From NCBI GenBank assembly GCA_963668605.1, contig OY764903.1, positions 2,170,001-2,234,000 of the forward strand: a stretch of DNA of 64,000 nt, given 5' to 3'. Made by a program: the position numbers and the translations under genes. Shown here one piece after another: positions 27,002 to 36,129 of this stretch; positions within the stretch are counted from its first letter, which is position 1; each line of letters begins with the position of its first letter. The notes beneath the pieces are model-generated. The model worked only from the letters and a program-made list of their open reading frames with translations, was not told the origin of the DNA and ran no database searches. The stretch comes from G963668605 sp963668605. GTDB lineage: Bacteria > Acidobacteriota > Terriglobia > Bryobacterales > Bryobacteraceae.

Positions 27002-28366
27002 ATGAGAACAACCGACTGCACCCGGCGGCGTTTCCTGATGGGAGCTGCGGGAGCGCCCTTGCTGGCGAGCGCCGCTGCCGAAACACCGAACTTCGTAATC
27101 ATCCTGGCTGACGATCAAGGCTACGGCGACCTCGGCTGTTTCGGCGCTAAGGATCTGCGTACGCCCAACGTCGACCGGATGGCCGCTGAGGGTACCCGGC
27201 TCACCAGTTTCTACGCGGCCCCGGTGTGTACGCCGTCGCGCGCCGCACTGCTTACCGGCTGCTACGCGATCCGAGTCGGCTTGGCCGAGCGCGTGCTCTT
27301 CCCGTACTCCAACATCGGCCTCAATCCGGACGAGATCACCATTGCGAAAGTTCTCAAGGGGCGCGGCTATCAGACTGCCTGTATCGGTAAATGGCATCTC
27401 GGGCACCACCCGCAATTTCTGCCTTCCAAGCACGGCTTTGATTACCACTTTGGCACGCCCTACAGCAACGACATGGGCAGCCGCGAGTACACGCAGCCGA
27501 AGTTTCTTGCGCCTCCGCTGCCGCTACTGCGTAACGGAGAACTGATCGAGCAGAACCCGGACCAGCGTTACCTGACGCGGCGCTACACCGCTGAAGCCAT
27601 CAGCTTCATGCGCGCCAATCGCAGCCGGCCTTTCTTTCTCTATCTGGCTCACAACATGCCGCACCGGCCGATTGCCGCATCGGAGGAGTTCCAGGGAAAG
27701 TCCGGCCGCGCACTATACGGCGACGCCGTGGAGGAGATCGACTGGAGCACGGGCGAAATCTTGCGGACCTTGGCCGAACTTGGCATAGAAGGCCGTACGC
27801 TCGTGCTGTACACGTCCGACAATGGACCGGCGGGGGCGGCAGCGCAGGACTCTGGCTCGGCGGGGCCGCTACGCGGCCGCAAAGCCTCCACGTGGGAAGG
27901 CGGCCTGCGGGTTCCCTGCATAGTTCGCTGGCCCGGCAAGGTGTCCAAGGCACGTGTGTCGGACGAGGTGGTGTCGACCATGGATATCCTACCTACGTTC
28001 GCTCGTCTGGCTGGCGCCTCACTCCCGGCGGGCCGCACCATCGACGGAGTGGACGCCTGGCAGGTGCTGGCCTCGGGCGAGGCCGGCAAGTCGAAAACCG
28101 AGGCCTTCTTCTATTACCAGAACCTGCGATTGCAGGCGGTCCGAAGCGGCCGTTGGAAGTTGCACGTGGAGCGGCCGGATTCAAAAGAGAAACCGCCACT
28201 GCTTTTCGACCTTGACGCCGATATCGGCGAAACCCGGAATGTAGCCCTTCAGCATGCCGATGTGGTCAAGCGCTTGCTTGCTCTCGTCGAGGGTGCGAGA
28301 CGGGAACTTGGCGATGCCGCCACGGGCAGCATCGGAAAAGGTGTTCGCAAAGCGGGATCCGTTTGA
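27002..28366 (+). CDS. Exported sulfatase (formylglycine type)
   Basis: 454 residues. TRRRFLMGAAGAPLLASAAA at 7-26 is a twin-arginine-like signal. ADDQGYGDLGCFG at 36-48 is the first metal site, CTPSR with Cys76 is the formylglycine precursor, IGKWHLGHHPQFLP follows, and TSDNGPAG carries the second metal site. The architecture is that of arylsulfatase-A/GalNAc-sulfatase-like enzymes (GFDYHFGTPYSNDMG block). Acts in the periplasm on a sulfated substrate not evident from sequence. Its end is 66 bases from the convergent metallo-beta-lactamase-fold gene. Confidence 0.9.
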   Translation: MRTTDCTRRRFLMGAAGAPLLASAAAETPNFVIILADDQGYGDLGCFGAKDLRTPNVDRMAAEGTRLTSFYAAPVCTPSRAALLTGCYAIRVGLAERVLFPYSNIGLNPDEITIAKVLKGRGYQTACIGKWHLGHHPQFLPSKHGFDYHFGTPYSNDMGSREYTQPKFLAPPLPLLRNGELIEQNPDQRYLTRRYTAEAISFMRANRSRPFFLYLAHNMPHRPIAASEEFQGKSGRALYGDAVEEIDWSTGEILRTLAELGIEGRTLVLYTSDNGPAGAAAQDSGSAGPLRGRKASTWEGGLRVPCIVRWPGKVSKARVSDEVVSTMDILPTFARLAGASLPAGRTIDGVDAWQVLASGEAGKSKTEAFFYYQNLRLQAVRSGRWKLHVERPDSKEKPPLLFDLDADIGETRNVALQHADVVKRLLALVEGARRELGDAATGSIGKGVRKAGSV

Positions 28367-28432
28367 TACGCCGGCCACGCTGATCCGGAAACTTGTCAGG
28401 CTGGCAAGACTTCGCCCCCGTATCGCTCCCCA

Positions 28433-29671
28433 TTACCGGGACTCGTACGGTCCGAAAACCTTCAAGACGCGGTGGCTCTCGTTCGAGTCGTCCACGGTGA
28501 TCACCCGGAATTCGCCTCCTCCGGGCGACACCCGCAGGACGATGTGTCCGCGGTCGCTTGCCAGCTTTTCGATGCCGCTGATCACGGTCCGGACGCCGGG
28601 ATGGAGATCGGTGGCGAAAACTTCGCGCGGTCCAGGGTAGAGCCGTGTGGAATTCAGGCGGTGCCACACAGCCGACGTTGGATGTCCCGAATCCCATACC
28701 GAAAGGGTCCACACGCGCGGGCGCAGCGCGGCGATCAGAAACTCGTTCATCGTATCGATGTAGCCGTGATGATCCAGGATGGCCGCATCCACCGGCCCGG
28801 CTACCCTGGCCACCGGAGTCTCGACGTCCTGCCACGCTGGAAAGCCCGGCGATGCTATTCCCGGGATGTCACCGCCATTAAAGTAATCGAATTTGCCGTA
28901 GCTGATGCGGAACGACGTGCTGCACATGTTCTCACTGGGGAAGTCCGCACGCGGCAGCGTGTCCAGGGCGGGAAAGTTATTGCGGGTCGCCGTGCCCACG
29001 CCGGTCCAGATCTCGCCGTTGGCGCCGATGTTGCGGAACTCGAAATCGCTATACTTCTTCGCGTCGCGAAGCAATACCACCTGATCAGCGCGCCCGGGTG
29101 TGAAACGCTCCACCTTCAACCCGTTGTTTTCGGTCTGCCATTTCACGAACGCGCGATAGTTCTTCGTGGCGCCGTCTTCAAGCAGAGCAGGATAGTTGTA
29201 GTCCGGCCAGCCGCGGTCTAAAAGTTTCCCGAACTTGAAGCTTTCGCCCACGTACGTCAGTCCCACGAGCTTGTACGCGCCGGATTTCGACGCCGGAGAA
29301 GTGGCGGACCCGACGCCCATGTGATCGCCATGAAAGTGCGTCAGCAGCACGTAATCGAGCGCCGGTTGCGCGCTGTGCCGCAGAGCGTGGCGGATGTAGC
29401 GGGCGATCCATTCTCCTGCCGGGCGCGAGGCGTCGGGGCGGTCCGGCGTATGCCGTGGCGTCTTGCTCGCGTTTTCTCCCGCGTCCACGAGCATGGTGGT
29501 GCCGTCGGGAAAGATGTAGAGGCCCGAATTTCCCCGACCGGTGCTGATCTGGTGGATTTCGAGCATTCCCGGCTGCCACGGGGAAAGTTCGCGGCCAACC
29601 GTGTCTTGAGCGAAGAGCGCCGGCGCCAGCGCCGCTGCGAGGATGTATAAGGCAAAGTGTTTCACCGTCAC
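28433..29671 (-). CDS. Exported metallo-beta-lactamase-fold hydrolase
   Basis: 412 residues with GTG start and signal MTVKHFALYILAAALAPALF. The metal-binding motif HFHGDHMGVG lies at about residues 111-120, preceded by TMLVDAGENAS; later GDIPGIAS and LDHHGYIDTMNE supply further His/Asp ligands. The fold binds one or two zinc ions and hydrolyses esters, lactones, phosphodiesters or sulfate esters; a ComEC/Rec2-like arrangement of the first domain is visible. Which substrate is used cannot be told. In a sulfatase-rich setting an alkylsulfatase is possible, but the characteristic alkylsulfatase C-terminal domain is not seen. Confidence 0.8.
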   Translation of the reverse strand: MTVKHFALYILAAALAPALFAQDTVGRELSPWQPGMLEIHQISTGRGNSGLYIFPDGTTMLVDAGENASKTPRHTPDRPDASRPAGEWIARYIRHALRHSAQPALDYVLLTHFHGDHMGVGSATSPASKSGAYKLVGLTYVGESFKFGKLLDRGWPDYNYPALLEDGATKNYRAFVKWQTENNGLKVERFTPGRADQVVLLRDAKKYSDFEFRNIGANGEIWTGVGTATRNNFPALDTLPRADFPSENMCSTSFRISYGKFDYFNGGDIPGIASPGFPAWQDVETPVARVAGPVDAAILDHHGYIDTMNEFLIAALRPRVWTLSVWDSGHPTSAVWHRLNSTRLYPGPREVFATDLHPGVRTVISGIEKLASDRGHIVLRVSPGGGEFRVITVDDSNESHRVLKVFGPYESR

Positions 29672-29727
29672 AGACTATCACGACGATTACCTGGACAGAT
29701 AGGGCTGTCCTTGGTGATGACCGGTTA

Positions 29728-29850
29728 GGGCCTGTCACGAAATAACTGTTCCAGCGTGCCAAGTCCGCTTGCTTACGCGCGCGGCTCAGAAAGGCCTTCC
29801 GAGCCGTGACCGTCAGGGAGCGGTTGGTACGGTTATTTCGTGACAAGCTC
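29728..29850. mobile_element. 123-bp MITE-like element with TTA duplication
   Basis: Perfect 14-bp terminal repeats TGTCACGAAATAAC (29733-29746) and GTTATTTCGTGACA (29832-29845), extended imperfectly outward (GGGCC / GAGCT). TTA flanks both ends (29725-29727 and 29851-29853), consistent with a target duplication. The inside has no reading frame. A related single end, CCTGTCACGAAATA, occurs at 62709-62722. Confidence 0.65.
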
Positions 29851-30004
29851 TTAGTATTGGGTTAGTTTCAAACTGGCTCGGCCGCCCGATCCTGATACCT
29901 GCTCAAACCGGTTATCAATCGTGTACGAAAGTGTGGCGCCAAGGCCGGGAAGTCGCACGCTTCGTCCTCGGCGGCCTCGTGGTTGCGGAACCTACAATGA
30001 AGGA

Positions 30005-31108
30005 GTGAGACTAGCGCGCTGTCTGGCAGTTCTGGCATTGATCGCAGCCGCGATCGCAACGTCGTGGCCGCACGCTCAGGCAGAGGTCCCGACGAAGGCA
30101 GCCGCAATCCGGCGTGGCCTTGATTTCATCTACGCGACTGCGACCGACGCCAAGAACTTCACAGCGTACGGAGCCGACTATTTGTGGTGCTTCCGTTCCA
30201 TCGCCTTCACGTCGGCGGATCCCGAACTGCGCCGGTTGGCTCTTCGGATGGGGCAGGAACGGGCCCGGCAGTGGCGGCGGGAACACCCGCACGTGCCTGT
30301 GGGCGCGAGTGCGGACGATGTGGCCGAGATCGGGTATGGCAGCTATTCCGCGGATTGCCTTGGATTCCCCAACGTTGAGCTGAAGGAAGAGGTGCGGCGT
30401 GCGGCCGCACGGTTCAAGATTGAAGATTTCCTGCGCTTCGATCCGGCCCGGGAGCCTGTCCCTGACGATATCCCACAGTTCTGCGAAAAGTGCGCCACGC
30501 AGAATTCCAGAGGTGCGCGCATGTGCCGGAAGTGCGGCAGGCCGCTCACGATGATGAACCGTTACGACGTGCTGGAGGATGCGCTGGTCGAGGCCTATTT
30601 CGGGGACCGCTTCGGTGTGATTCTAGGGCGCCCTTTCGCTGACGTCGTTCGGTGGGCGCCGAGCCTTCGCCCCTACCGGGGCTACGATGGCGGCCGAAAC
30701 AACGAGTACGACAGCAGCTTGTACCTCATCACGCATGTGATCTATACACTGAACGACTACAGCACATACCGCCTGCGGCCGGAGTGGCTGCCGCATGAGT
30801 ACGAATTCCTGAAGTCTAACTTGCGGCACAGCATCGCTGCGGACGATCCGGAGGCGGTGGGAGAGTTTATGGACACGCTCAAGTCGTTCGGGCTTAGCGA
30901 AGCGGATCCGCTGCTGCGCGACGGGACAAAATACCTGCTATCCCGGCAGAATCCGGACGGGAGTTGGGGAGATATGCGCACGAGAAGCATCTATGGCCGC
31001 TATCATCCTACCTGGACGGCAATCGACGGGCTGCGGGATTATGCGTGGCGCGGTGAAGGAGTGAGTTACTCCGAGGCATTGCGGAGTCTCCAGAAACCTC
31101 AGAATTAG
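30005..31108 (+). CDS. Exported protein with zinc ribbon and alpha/alpha-toroid repeats
   Basis: 367 residues from GTG at 30005 (VRLARCLAVLALIAAAIATS, a signal peptide), with AAGGAG overlapping just before. The middle has two CxxC pairs, FCEKCATQ and MCRKCGRPL (about residues 163-184), a likely zinc ribbon. The C-terminal part has helical repeats with LSRQNPDGSWGD near 320, the signature of prenyltransferase/squalene-cyclase-like alpha/alpha toroids, and LYLITHVIYTLNDYS. No catalytic DxDD motif is seen, so it is more likely a glycan-binding or lyase-like relative than a cyclase. Role unknown. Confidence 0.65.
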   Translation: MRLARCLAVLALIAAAIATSWPHAQAEVPTKAAAIRRGLDFIYATATDAKNFTAYGADYLWCFRSIAFTSADPELRRLALRMGQERARQWRREHPHVPVGASADDVAEIGYGSYSADCLGFPNVELKEEVRRAAARFKIEDFLRFDPAREPVPDDIPQFCEKCATQNSRGARMCRKCGRPLTMMNRYDVLEDALVEAYFGDRFGVILGRPFADVVRWAPSLRPYRGYDGGRNNEYDSSLYLITHVIYTLNDYSTYRLRPEWLPHEYEFLKSNLRHSIAADDPEAVGEFMDTLKSFGLSEADPLLRDGTKYLLSRQNPDGSWGDMRTRSIYGRYHPTWTAIDGLRDYAWRGEGVSYSEALRSLQKPQN

Positions 31109-31302
31109 GCAACGGAAGACGTGACTGCGGGAATCACGGCTCCGCAGGGATCGGAAACTCGCGCGCTTCGTCTGGAAGGGCGATGTTCAATCCGCCAGCG
31201 TCGATGCAGATTCGATTTACCCTTGACTCCGGCAGCAGATGGGCGTAACAAGATTTTAAGAGCTGTAAATCCAGTACTTAACCGCCAAGGAGGAATATCA
31301 GT

Positions 31303-31596
31303 ATGCCCACCTATATCACGTTGTTCAAGTGGACCGGGCAGGGTGTCAAAGATGTCAAGAACGCCCCGGCGAGGTTCGAGGCGTCCAGGAAGCTCATCGA
31401 GGCGAACGGAGGCAAGCTCGTAGGCCTCTACGTCACGATGGGAGAATACGACCTTGTCGCCGTCACGGAAGGCCCAAGCGACGAAATGGCCTCCGCCTCA
31501 GCGCTTTCGATCGCCTCCCGCGGCAATGCCCGGATGACGACAATGAGAGCGTTTACGACTGGCGAGTTCAGCGAGATCGTGAAGAACATTCGGTGA
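31303..31596 (+). CDS. GYD domain protein
   Basis: 97 residues, ATG with an excellent AAGGAGGA ribosome site. MPTYITLFKWTGQGVKDVKN followed by LYVTMGEYDLVAVTEGPSDE is the GYD-family pattern (named for the Gly-Tyr/Glu-Asp motif; here GEYD). These are small ferredoxin-fold dimers of unknown function. Cytoplasmic. It sits alone upstream of a TonB-receptor remnant on the opposite strand. Confidence 0.88.
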   Translation: MPTYITLFKWTGQGVKDVKNAPARFEASRKLIEANGGKLVGLYVTMGEYDLVAVTEGPSDEMASASALSIASRGNARMTTMRAFTTGEFSEIVKNIR

Positions 31597-31814
31597 AGCG
31601 AGTATCCGCTATAAAGCCATAGTGACAGACCGAAGGCTTGCTCCCCGCGCGAAGAGTGACCGCAGGAAGCGCACTTCGGGATGCGAACCGCCTCATACGA
31701 GCGGCTCGCGTGTCCCCGCTTCACCTAATTCACTTCACCGCATTGGCCTGTTTTCGTTCAGAAAACTTGAGTCAAGGGATCTCTGCCTGAGCATCCATCG
31801 CCGGGCGAGCTATA

Positions 31815-32345
31815 TCAAAACACAAAGCGTAGCGCTAGCTGCATACTGCGCGCAGGTGCGGTGTTGGTGATGGTCGCCGCGGTGATGCCATTCACTAACC
31901 TGTCAGGCATCCGGAAATTCGTATGGTTGCTGGCATTGAAGGCCTCCCACCGGAACTGTATGTAACTCCTATCCCGAATCGGGAAGCGCTTGTGCAGCCC
32001 CAGATTGACGGTCATGGAACCGGGGCCGTCGAGAATATTCCGGCCCGACGTGCCGGGCCGGTAAGAGGAGGACGGCACCAGCGGAAACGCGGTCACGTCG
32101 TACCAACGCTCCGGAGTAGGATTATCGACGCCGCCATTCGCAGTCCGGTCTGGTCGGTTCGCTTCGCCCAGATTCAGATCGACGCCGGTCACTCTGGGGG
32201 TGAAAGGCTGTCCGCTGGACATGCGAGATGTTCCGGCAAGCTGCCATCCCTTTAGAAACTGCCGTTGCCCGAGCGGCAAGTCATAGGAGTCGGCCATGAC
32301 CGTGGCGGTCACAGCGAAAGATGAGAATAGCCGTGGGAGACTCAC
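31815..32345 (-). pseudogene. C-terminal fragment of an Oar-type TonB-dependent receptor
   Basis: Only about 165 residues of a roughly 1,100-residue family remain. From about residue 15 it shows the terminal barrel strands: SYDLPLGQRQFLKGWQLAG, RMSSGQPFTPRVTG, DGPGSMTVNLGLHKRFPI and a final strand ending LALRFVF, with the C-terminal Phe needed for barrel insertion. No signal peptide, regulatory domain or plug is present. The 5' end has been removed near 32340, probably by the rearrangement that placed a sulfatase gene upstream. Confidence 0.7.
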
Positions 32346-32418
32346 GTAGTTTCAATGACTTGCGGCTATTTTCGAAGGAGTCGAAAGACAGTGTTGAGTA
32401 GCAGGAGTGAATTTAAAA

Positions 32419-33807
32419 TCATGATTGTGGATATCCTGTGTCGTGCATCAAACGGGCCAATTCGTTTTCCAATTCCTGCTTCTTGCTCGCGTAGCTGGCA
32501 TCCAGTGCGACGTTAAGTAATTCATGAGGATCTTTCCGCAAGTCATACATTTCGCTGATGTCTTTCGTGTCTGGATAGCGCACAAACTTGTGGGATCGCG
32601 TGCGCACTCCGACCATACGCGGCAGCAGAGGATTGAGGTCGACCCAGTATTCGTAAAGCCAGCTATCGCGCCAGCCTTGGGACCGGCCTTCGAAGAGCGG
32701 CCGTAAGCTGCGGCCCTGCATGCCACGGTGCGCCGGCGCGCCGGCGAGATCCAGCAGTGTGGGAGCGAGGTCGATGTTCAAGACCATTTCATCCACGGTG
32801 CTTCCGGGACGGATGAGCCGCGGATAACGCATCAGAAAAGGGATGCGGATCGATTCCTCATAGGCAAGCCGCTTGTCGCCGCGACCGCCATGCTCACCCT
32901 TGAAATAGCCGTTGTCGCCGGCGAAGGCGATGATCGTGTTGTCCAGCGTCCCGGCGTGCTCGAGCAGACTGTAGATCCGGCCGACGCCTTCATCCACGGC
33001 TGCGATGGCGCGATAGTAATCCATGAACCGGTCGGGGCGCTTCGGGTTCCAGGGGGCCGGTTTGCGCGCGGCCGGAACATCCGCCTGGTCTTTCCTGCGC
33101 CGCTGCCAGGCGGGCTTGGAGGACAGGTCGTCGCGGTAGTTCGGCGGCTCCGGCACCTTGGCGTCGCGGTACAAATCGCGGTGCCTCTCAGCGGGAGTAA
33201 ATGGTTCGTGAATCGCTTTGTGCGACAGGTAGAGGCAGTACGGTTTGTCACGCTTTCGACCGAGCCAGGCCAGCGCGCTGTCCGTCAGCACGTCTGTAAT
33301 GTAGCCCTTCGCCTGGAACTCGCGGCCGTTCTCGTTCAGGGTTGGGTCGGTGTACACGCCCTGGCCGCGGAAACTCAGCCAGTAGTCGAAGCCGCGGCGA
33401 GGGTTGGCGTGAGGCGCCATATGCCACTTGCCAATGAAGGCCGTTTCGTATCCACGTGCCTGAAGCAACTCCGGAAATGACGGAGTTTTGCCTGGTTCAA
33501 ACTCCCGGCCCGTGTTATCGATCACGCCGTGCCGGTGGGCGTATGTGCCCGTCAGAAAACTGGCTCGGGAGGGAGAGCAGAGCGAAGTCGTCACGAAAGA
33601 ATTCGAGAACAGCGCGCCCTCGCGGCGGATGCGGTCCAGGTTAGGAGTCTTCACGAAGGGGTGATTCAGGCACCCAAGCGCGTCCCATCGCTGGTCGTCG
33701 GTAAGAATGAAAATGATATTCGGCTGCGGGCTCTTCGGAGCGCCGGAAAGGCAGGCAGGAAGTGCTGCCACACCGGACGCCTGGCTCAAGAAATTGCGTC
33801 TGTTCAT
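32419..33807 (-). CDS. Exported sulfatase (formylglycine type, N-sulfoglucosamine or iduronate-sulfatase-like)
   Basis: 462 residues from ATG at 33807 (MNRRNFLSQASGVAALPACL, RR-type signal); the frame is open 8 codons further. TDDQRWDALGC at 36-46 is the first metal site, CSPSR with Cys77 the formylglycine precursor, and FIGKWHMAPHANPRRGFDYW follows. AGDNGYFKGEHGG supplies the second metal site. The DDQRWDALGC and GEHG...DKRLAYEESIRIPF pattern is that of the heparan-sulfamidase/iduronate-sulfatase branch. Substrate remains a guess. Its start overlaps a minus-strand remnant ending at 33809. Confidence 0.9.
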   Translation of the reverse strand: MNRRNFLSQASGVAALPACLSGAPKSPQPNIIFILTDDQRWDALGCLNHPFVKTPNLDRIRREGALFSNSFVTTSLCSPSRASFLTGTYAHRHGVIDNTGREFEPGKTPSFPELLQARGYETAFIGKWHMAPHANPRRGFDYWLSFRGQGVYTDPTLNENGREFQAKGYITDVLTDSALAWLGRKRDKPYCLYLSHKAIHEPFTPAERHRDLYRDAKVPEPPNYRDDLSSKPAWQRRRKDQADVPAARKPAPWNPKRPDRFMDYYRAIAAVDEGVGRIYSLLEHAGTLDNTIIAFAGDNGYFKGEHGGRGDKRLAYEESIRIPFLMRYPRLIRPGSTVDEMVLNIDLAPTLLDLAGAPAHRGMQGRSLRPLFEGRSQGWRDSWLYEYWVDLNPLLPRMVGVRTRSHKFVRYPDTKDISEMYDLRKDPHELLNVALDASYASKKQELENELARLMHDTGYPQS

Positions 33808-33808
33808 A

Positions 33809-34007
33809 TTAGTCGTACGAGATATAGTCATGCGAGCTTGCGCTGTTTGACCCTTCCAGGTGCGGCGAGCGCAATCGTTTCAGCCATGAGATCAGCCGCT
33901 CTTTCAACTCCACGGCAATGTTCGCATGCTGCACGCGGTCGCCTGGCGCAAGCAGGCTGCGTGTTTCAATGAATCCCACTGGAACGGGGACGTTGCAGTC
34001 CGTGCGA
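33809..34007 (-). pseudogene. Unidentified C-terminal coding remnant between two sulfatases
   Basis: A minus-strand frame, without its own start, reads RDRTDCNVPVPVGFIETR, then APGDRVQHANIAVELKERL and ISWLKRLRSPHLEG before the TAA at 33809-33811. Codon use and hydrophobic pattern look real. It begins where the sulfatase at 34008 ends and stops just before the next sulfatase starts, so it may be the tail of a deleted gene. Family not recognised. Confidence 0.35.
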
Positions 34008-35432
34008 TCACGCCACTTTGCGCGGATCGCCAGTCTCCCGCATCCATCCCTTCAAACGGTCGTGCAGCTTCTCTTTGATTGCGCGTGCGGAAGTCTCGGC
34101 GATCAGGTTTCTTGTCTCGCCGGGGTCCTTTTCCAGGTTGTAGAGTTGCGACGCGCCATTCGAGGCATAGCAGTACTTCCAATCCTGCGTACGGATCAGG
34201 CGCTGGAAGTCCTTCTGTCCGCGCTCGCGCTCTGAAAAGATCGGCCGGTCCAGATCTTCCTTGCCCTCGATGAACGGCCGCAGACTTGTCCCGTGGGCCG
34301 CGCGGTTCGGCTTCATCCCCAGGTAGTCCAAAATCGTGGGCTGGAGATCACAACTCCCCGCCTGTGTGCGGACTTCCCTGCCCGCTGGCATCCGTCCAGG
34401 CCACCGCATCATGAAGGGAACACGCGTGGTCTCTTCATACATCGAGTACGTGGTTTTGTCGTAGCAGCCGTGGCCTCCCTGCATGTCGCCGTGATCGGCA
34501 GTGAATATGACCAGGGTGTCGCGGTCGAGCTTGCGCTGGCGCAGTGCTTCCAACAGGCGGCCCACGTTCCAGTCCACCATCGAGACCAAACCGCGATAGA
34601 CGCCGAGCCACTCCCGCATTCCCTCGTCGCCGAGCAATTGACCGAAGCGCCGCGCCGCGGTAGACCGGTCTGCGGGTTCCACCACGTTCCGGTTCGACGG
34701 GAGCGCAATACCCGACCGTGGGTGCATTCCGTAGTACGGCTCGCAGATTTCCCATGGCGCGTGCGGCGCCGGCAAGCTCACGGTGAGAAAGAATGGTTTG
34801 CCAGCAAGCCGGTCAAGTTCCTGGATGGCTTCGCTAGTGATGCGGCTCTCCACCATCTTCTCCGGTGGCAGATCGATGCGGCCGATCAGAGTGTTGTTGG
34901 CGCCGCCGTGGTCGTATTCCGCGTTGGCCCTCTTCAGCGCGTCCGTCATAAAGACGGGTACACCGTTGCGGCCCGTGCCATCGTTGCGGTTGCGCCGCGG
35001 TTGATCCTCGTTGTCGCGGTAGTCGGATTCCGGTTGGTTCTTATAAGCGGGGATCCTGCTTCTGTCGCCCAGATGCCACTTGCCGAACTGGCGGCAGGTG
35101 TAGCCGCTATCGACTAACACCTGCTCTGTGGAAAGCAGACGGGAGTCGAGCCCCCTGTCGGGGTCCCCCACGTTGTAGGTGATGCCGTGAGCGTGCGGAT
35201 AGAGGCCTGTCATGAACGACGCTCGCGTGGGGCTACAAAAAGGCGTGGCGCAGACGGCGTGCTTGAACCGAACGCCTTCCGCGGCAAGACGGTCGATGTT
35301 CGGCGTCTTTGCCGGCACCGCGTGGTGCAGTTGGTCGGAAATGATGAAGAGGACGTTTGGGGCGCGGCCTGTCGCCGCGACCAGCGGCGCGACACCAGCA
35401 GTTTGTAGGAAAGATCGCCGGTTGAGTATCAC
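34008..35432 (-). CDS. Exported sulfatase (formylglycine type)
   Basis: 474 residues if GTG at 35432 is the start (ILNRRSFLQTAGVAPLVAA, RR-type signal); the frame is open to 35549, with an ATG at 35486, and no ribosome site settles it. SDQLHHAVPAKTPNIDRL is the first region, CSPTR with Cys66 the formylglycine precursor, FGKWHLGDRSRIP follows, and FTADHGDMQGGHG carries the second metal site. It is a close paralogue of the divergent gene at 36130: both keep GITYNVGDP, SLPAPHAPW, EETTR.P and LQPTILDYLGMKP. Substrate unknown; the HGD-type second site suits N-acetylgalactosamine/glucosamine-type sulfatases. Confidence 0.88.
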   Translation of the reverse strand: MILNRRSFLQTAGVAPLVAATGRAPNVLFIISDQLHHAVPAKTPNIDRLAAEGVRFKHAVCATPFCSPTRASFMTGLYPHAHGITYNVGDPDRGLDSRLLSTEQVLVDSGYTCRQFGKWHLGDRSRIPAYKNQPESDYRDNEDQPRRNRNDGTGRNGVPVFMTDALKRANAEYDHGGANNTLIGRIDLPPEKMVESRITSEAIQELDRLAGKPFFLTVSLPAPHAPWEICEPYYGMHPRSGIALPSNRNVVEPADRSTAARRFGQLLGDEGMREWLGVYRGLVSMVDWNVGRLLEALRQRKLDRDTLVIFTADHGDMQGGHGCYDKTTYSMYEETTRVPFMMRWPGRMPAGREVRTQAGSCDLQPTILDYLGMKPNRAAHGTSLRPFIEGKEDLDRPIFSERERGQKDFQRLIRTQDWKYCYASNGASQLYNLEKDPGETRNLIAETSARAIKEKLHDRLKGWMRETGDPRKVA

Positions 35433-35765
35433 TTCGTGTTCAACTTTCTGGCCCGGGCTGCGGTCGCCATGGACCACTCTGATCATCAGCTCGGATGAGT
35501 TAATTCTCCGAATTGCGTTCAATCGCCAATCTATCAAAAAACCGAACACGAGGAAGGAACTCGCCGATCCTGCGCGATAGTCCTCCTCGATTCTGAACCC
35601 GGCAAAGGGCTAATAGTCTCGTGCCGTTGTCACGCCGGGCGGACATCGACTGACAGCGGATCCCTCGACGCCGGCGAAGAACAAAGGCGTGCGACACAGA
35701 AGCGAGCGCTGGCGGACTGCCGCGTTATCATACAAACCTGCGCATATTCGCTACTGAGCCCTGTT

Positions 35766-35898
35766 GCGGACCGCCGGGGGGCGAACGCCCGCGTTCGCGG
35801 GCGACCTCAGGTCGCGCATCCTGCCCTGAACCACCGGCGGCAGAATTCTCGCGGAATCCTCGAACCAACCGGGGTTGGTTGCAGACCTGGGGGTCCGC
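35766..35898. repeat. Nested-hairpin intergenic element A
   Basis: Outer inverted repeat GCGGACC (35766-35772) / GGTCCGC (35892-35898) encloses perfect hairpins: GCGAACGC-cc-GCGTTCGC (35781-35798), GCGACCT-c-AGGTCGC (35801-35815) and AACCAACC-gg-GGTTGGTT (35863-35880). It lies in the gene-free stretch between two divergent, paralogous sulfatases. It resembles the element at 63606-63693 in design but not in sequence. Confidence 0.6.
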
Positions 35899-35992
35899 CC
35901 TCCGAGTGCCTCCACTTCCATGTGGCACACCAAGAATAAGGCCTTAAACCCCGTTCGCAGAACAAACGCGATATTCTGCTAGAGGTGTTCAC

Positions 35993-36115
35993 ATGCGCTG
36001 CGATCCGGCAGAGGCGAAAGATCTCGGCGTCGGTTCGGGCCAGAAAATCGTGCGCACGCTGAAGGCGGAGTTCCTGGAGATGTACCGCCAGGCGGCGACG
36101 CGCCCGCCAGCATAA
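35993..36115 (+). CDS. Possible 40-residue protein or sulfatase-tail remnant
   Basis: ATG at 35993 with an AGAGG ribosome site 8 bases upstream; the protein MRCDPAEAKDLGVGSGQKI, then VRTLKAEFLEMYRQAATRPPA, ends 14 bases before the next sulfatase. 'DPAEAKDL' resembles the DPGE...NL block near sulfatase C-termini, so it could be a fragment rather than a gene. Below usual gene-finder length. Confidence 0.35.
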   Translation: MRCDPAEAKDLGVGSGQKIVRTLKAEFLEMYRQAATRPPA

Positions 36116-36129
36116 CCACAAAAGGACTC

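Noticed and set aside
35993..36115. Leader peptide for the sulfatase at 36130
   Set aside because: No attenuator-like hairpin or regulatory codon run seen; kept only as a low-confidence small ORF.
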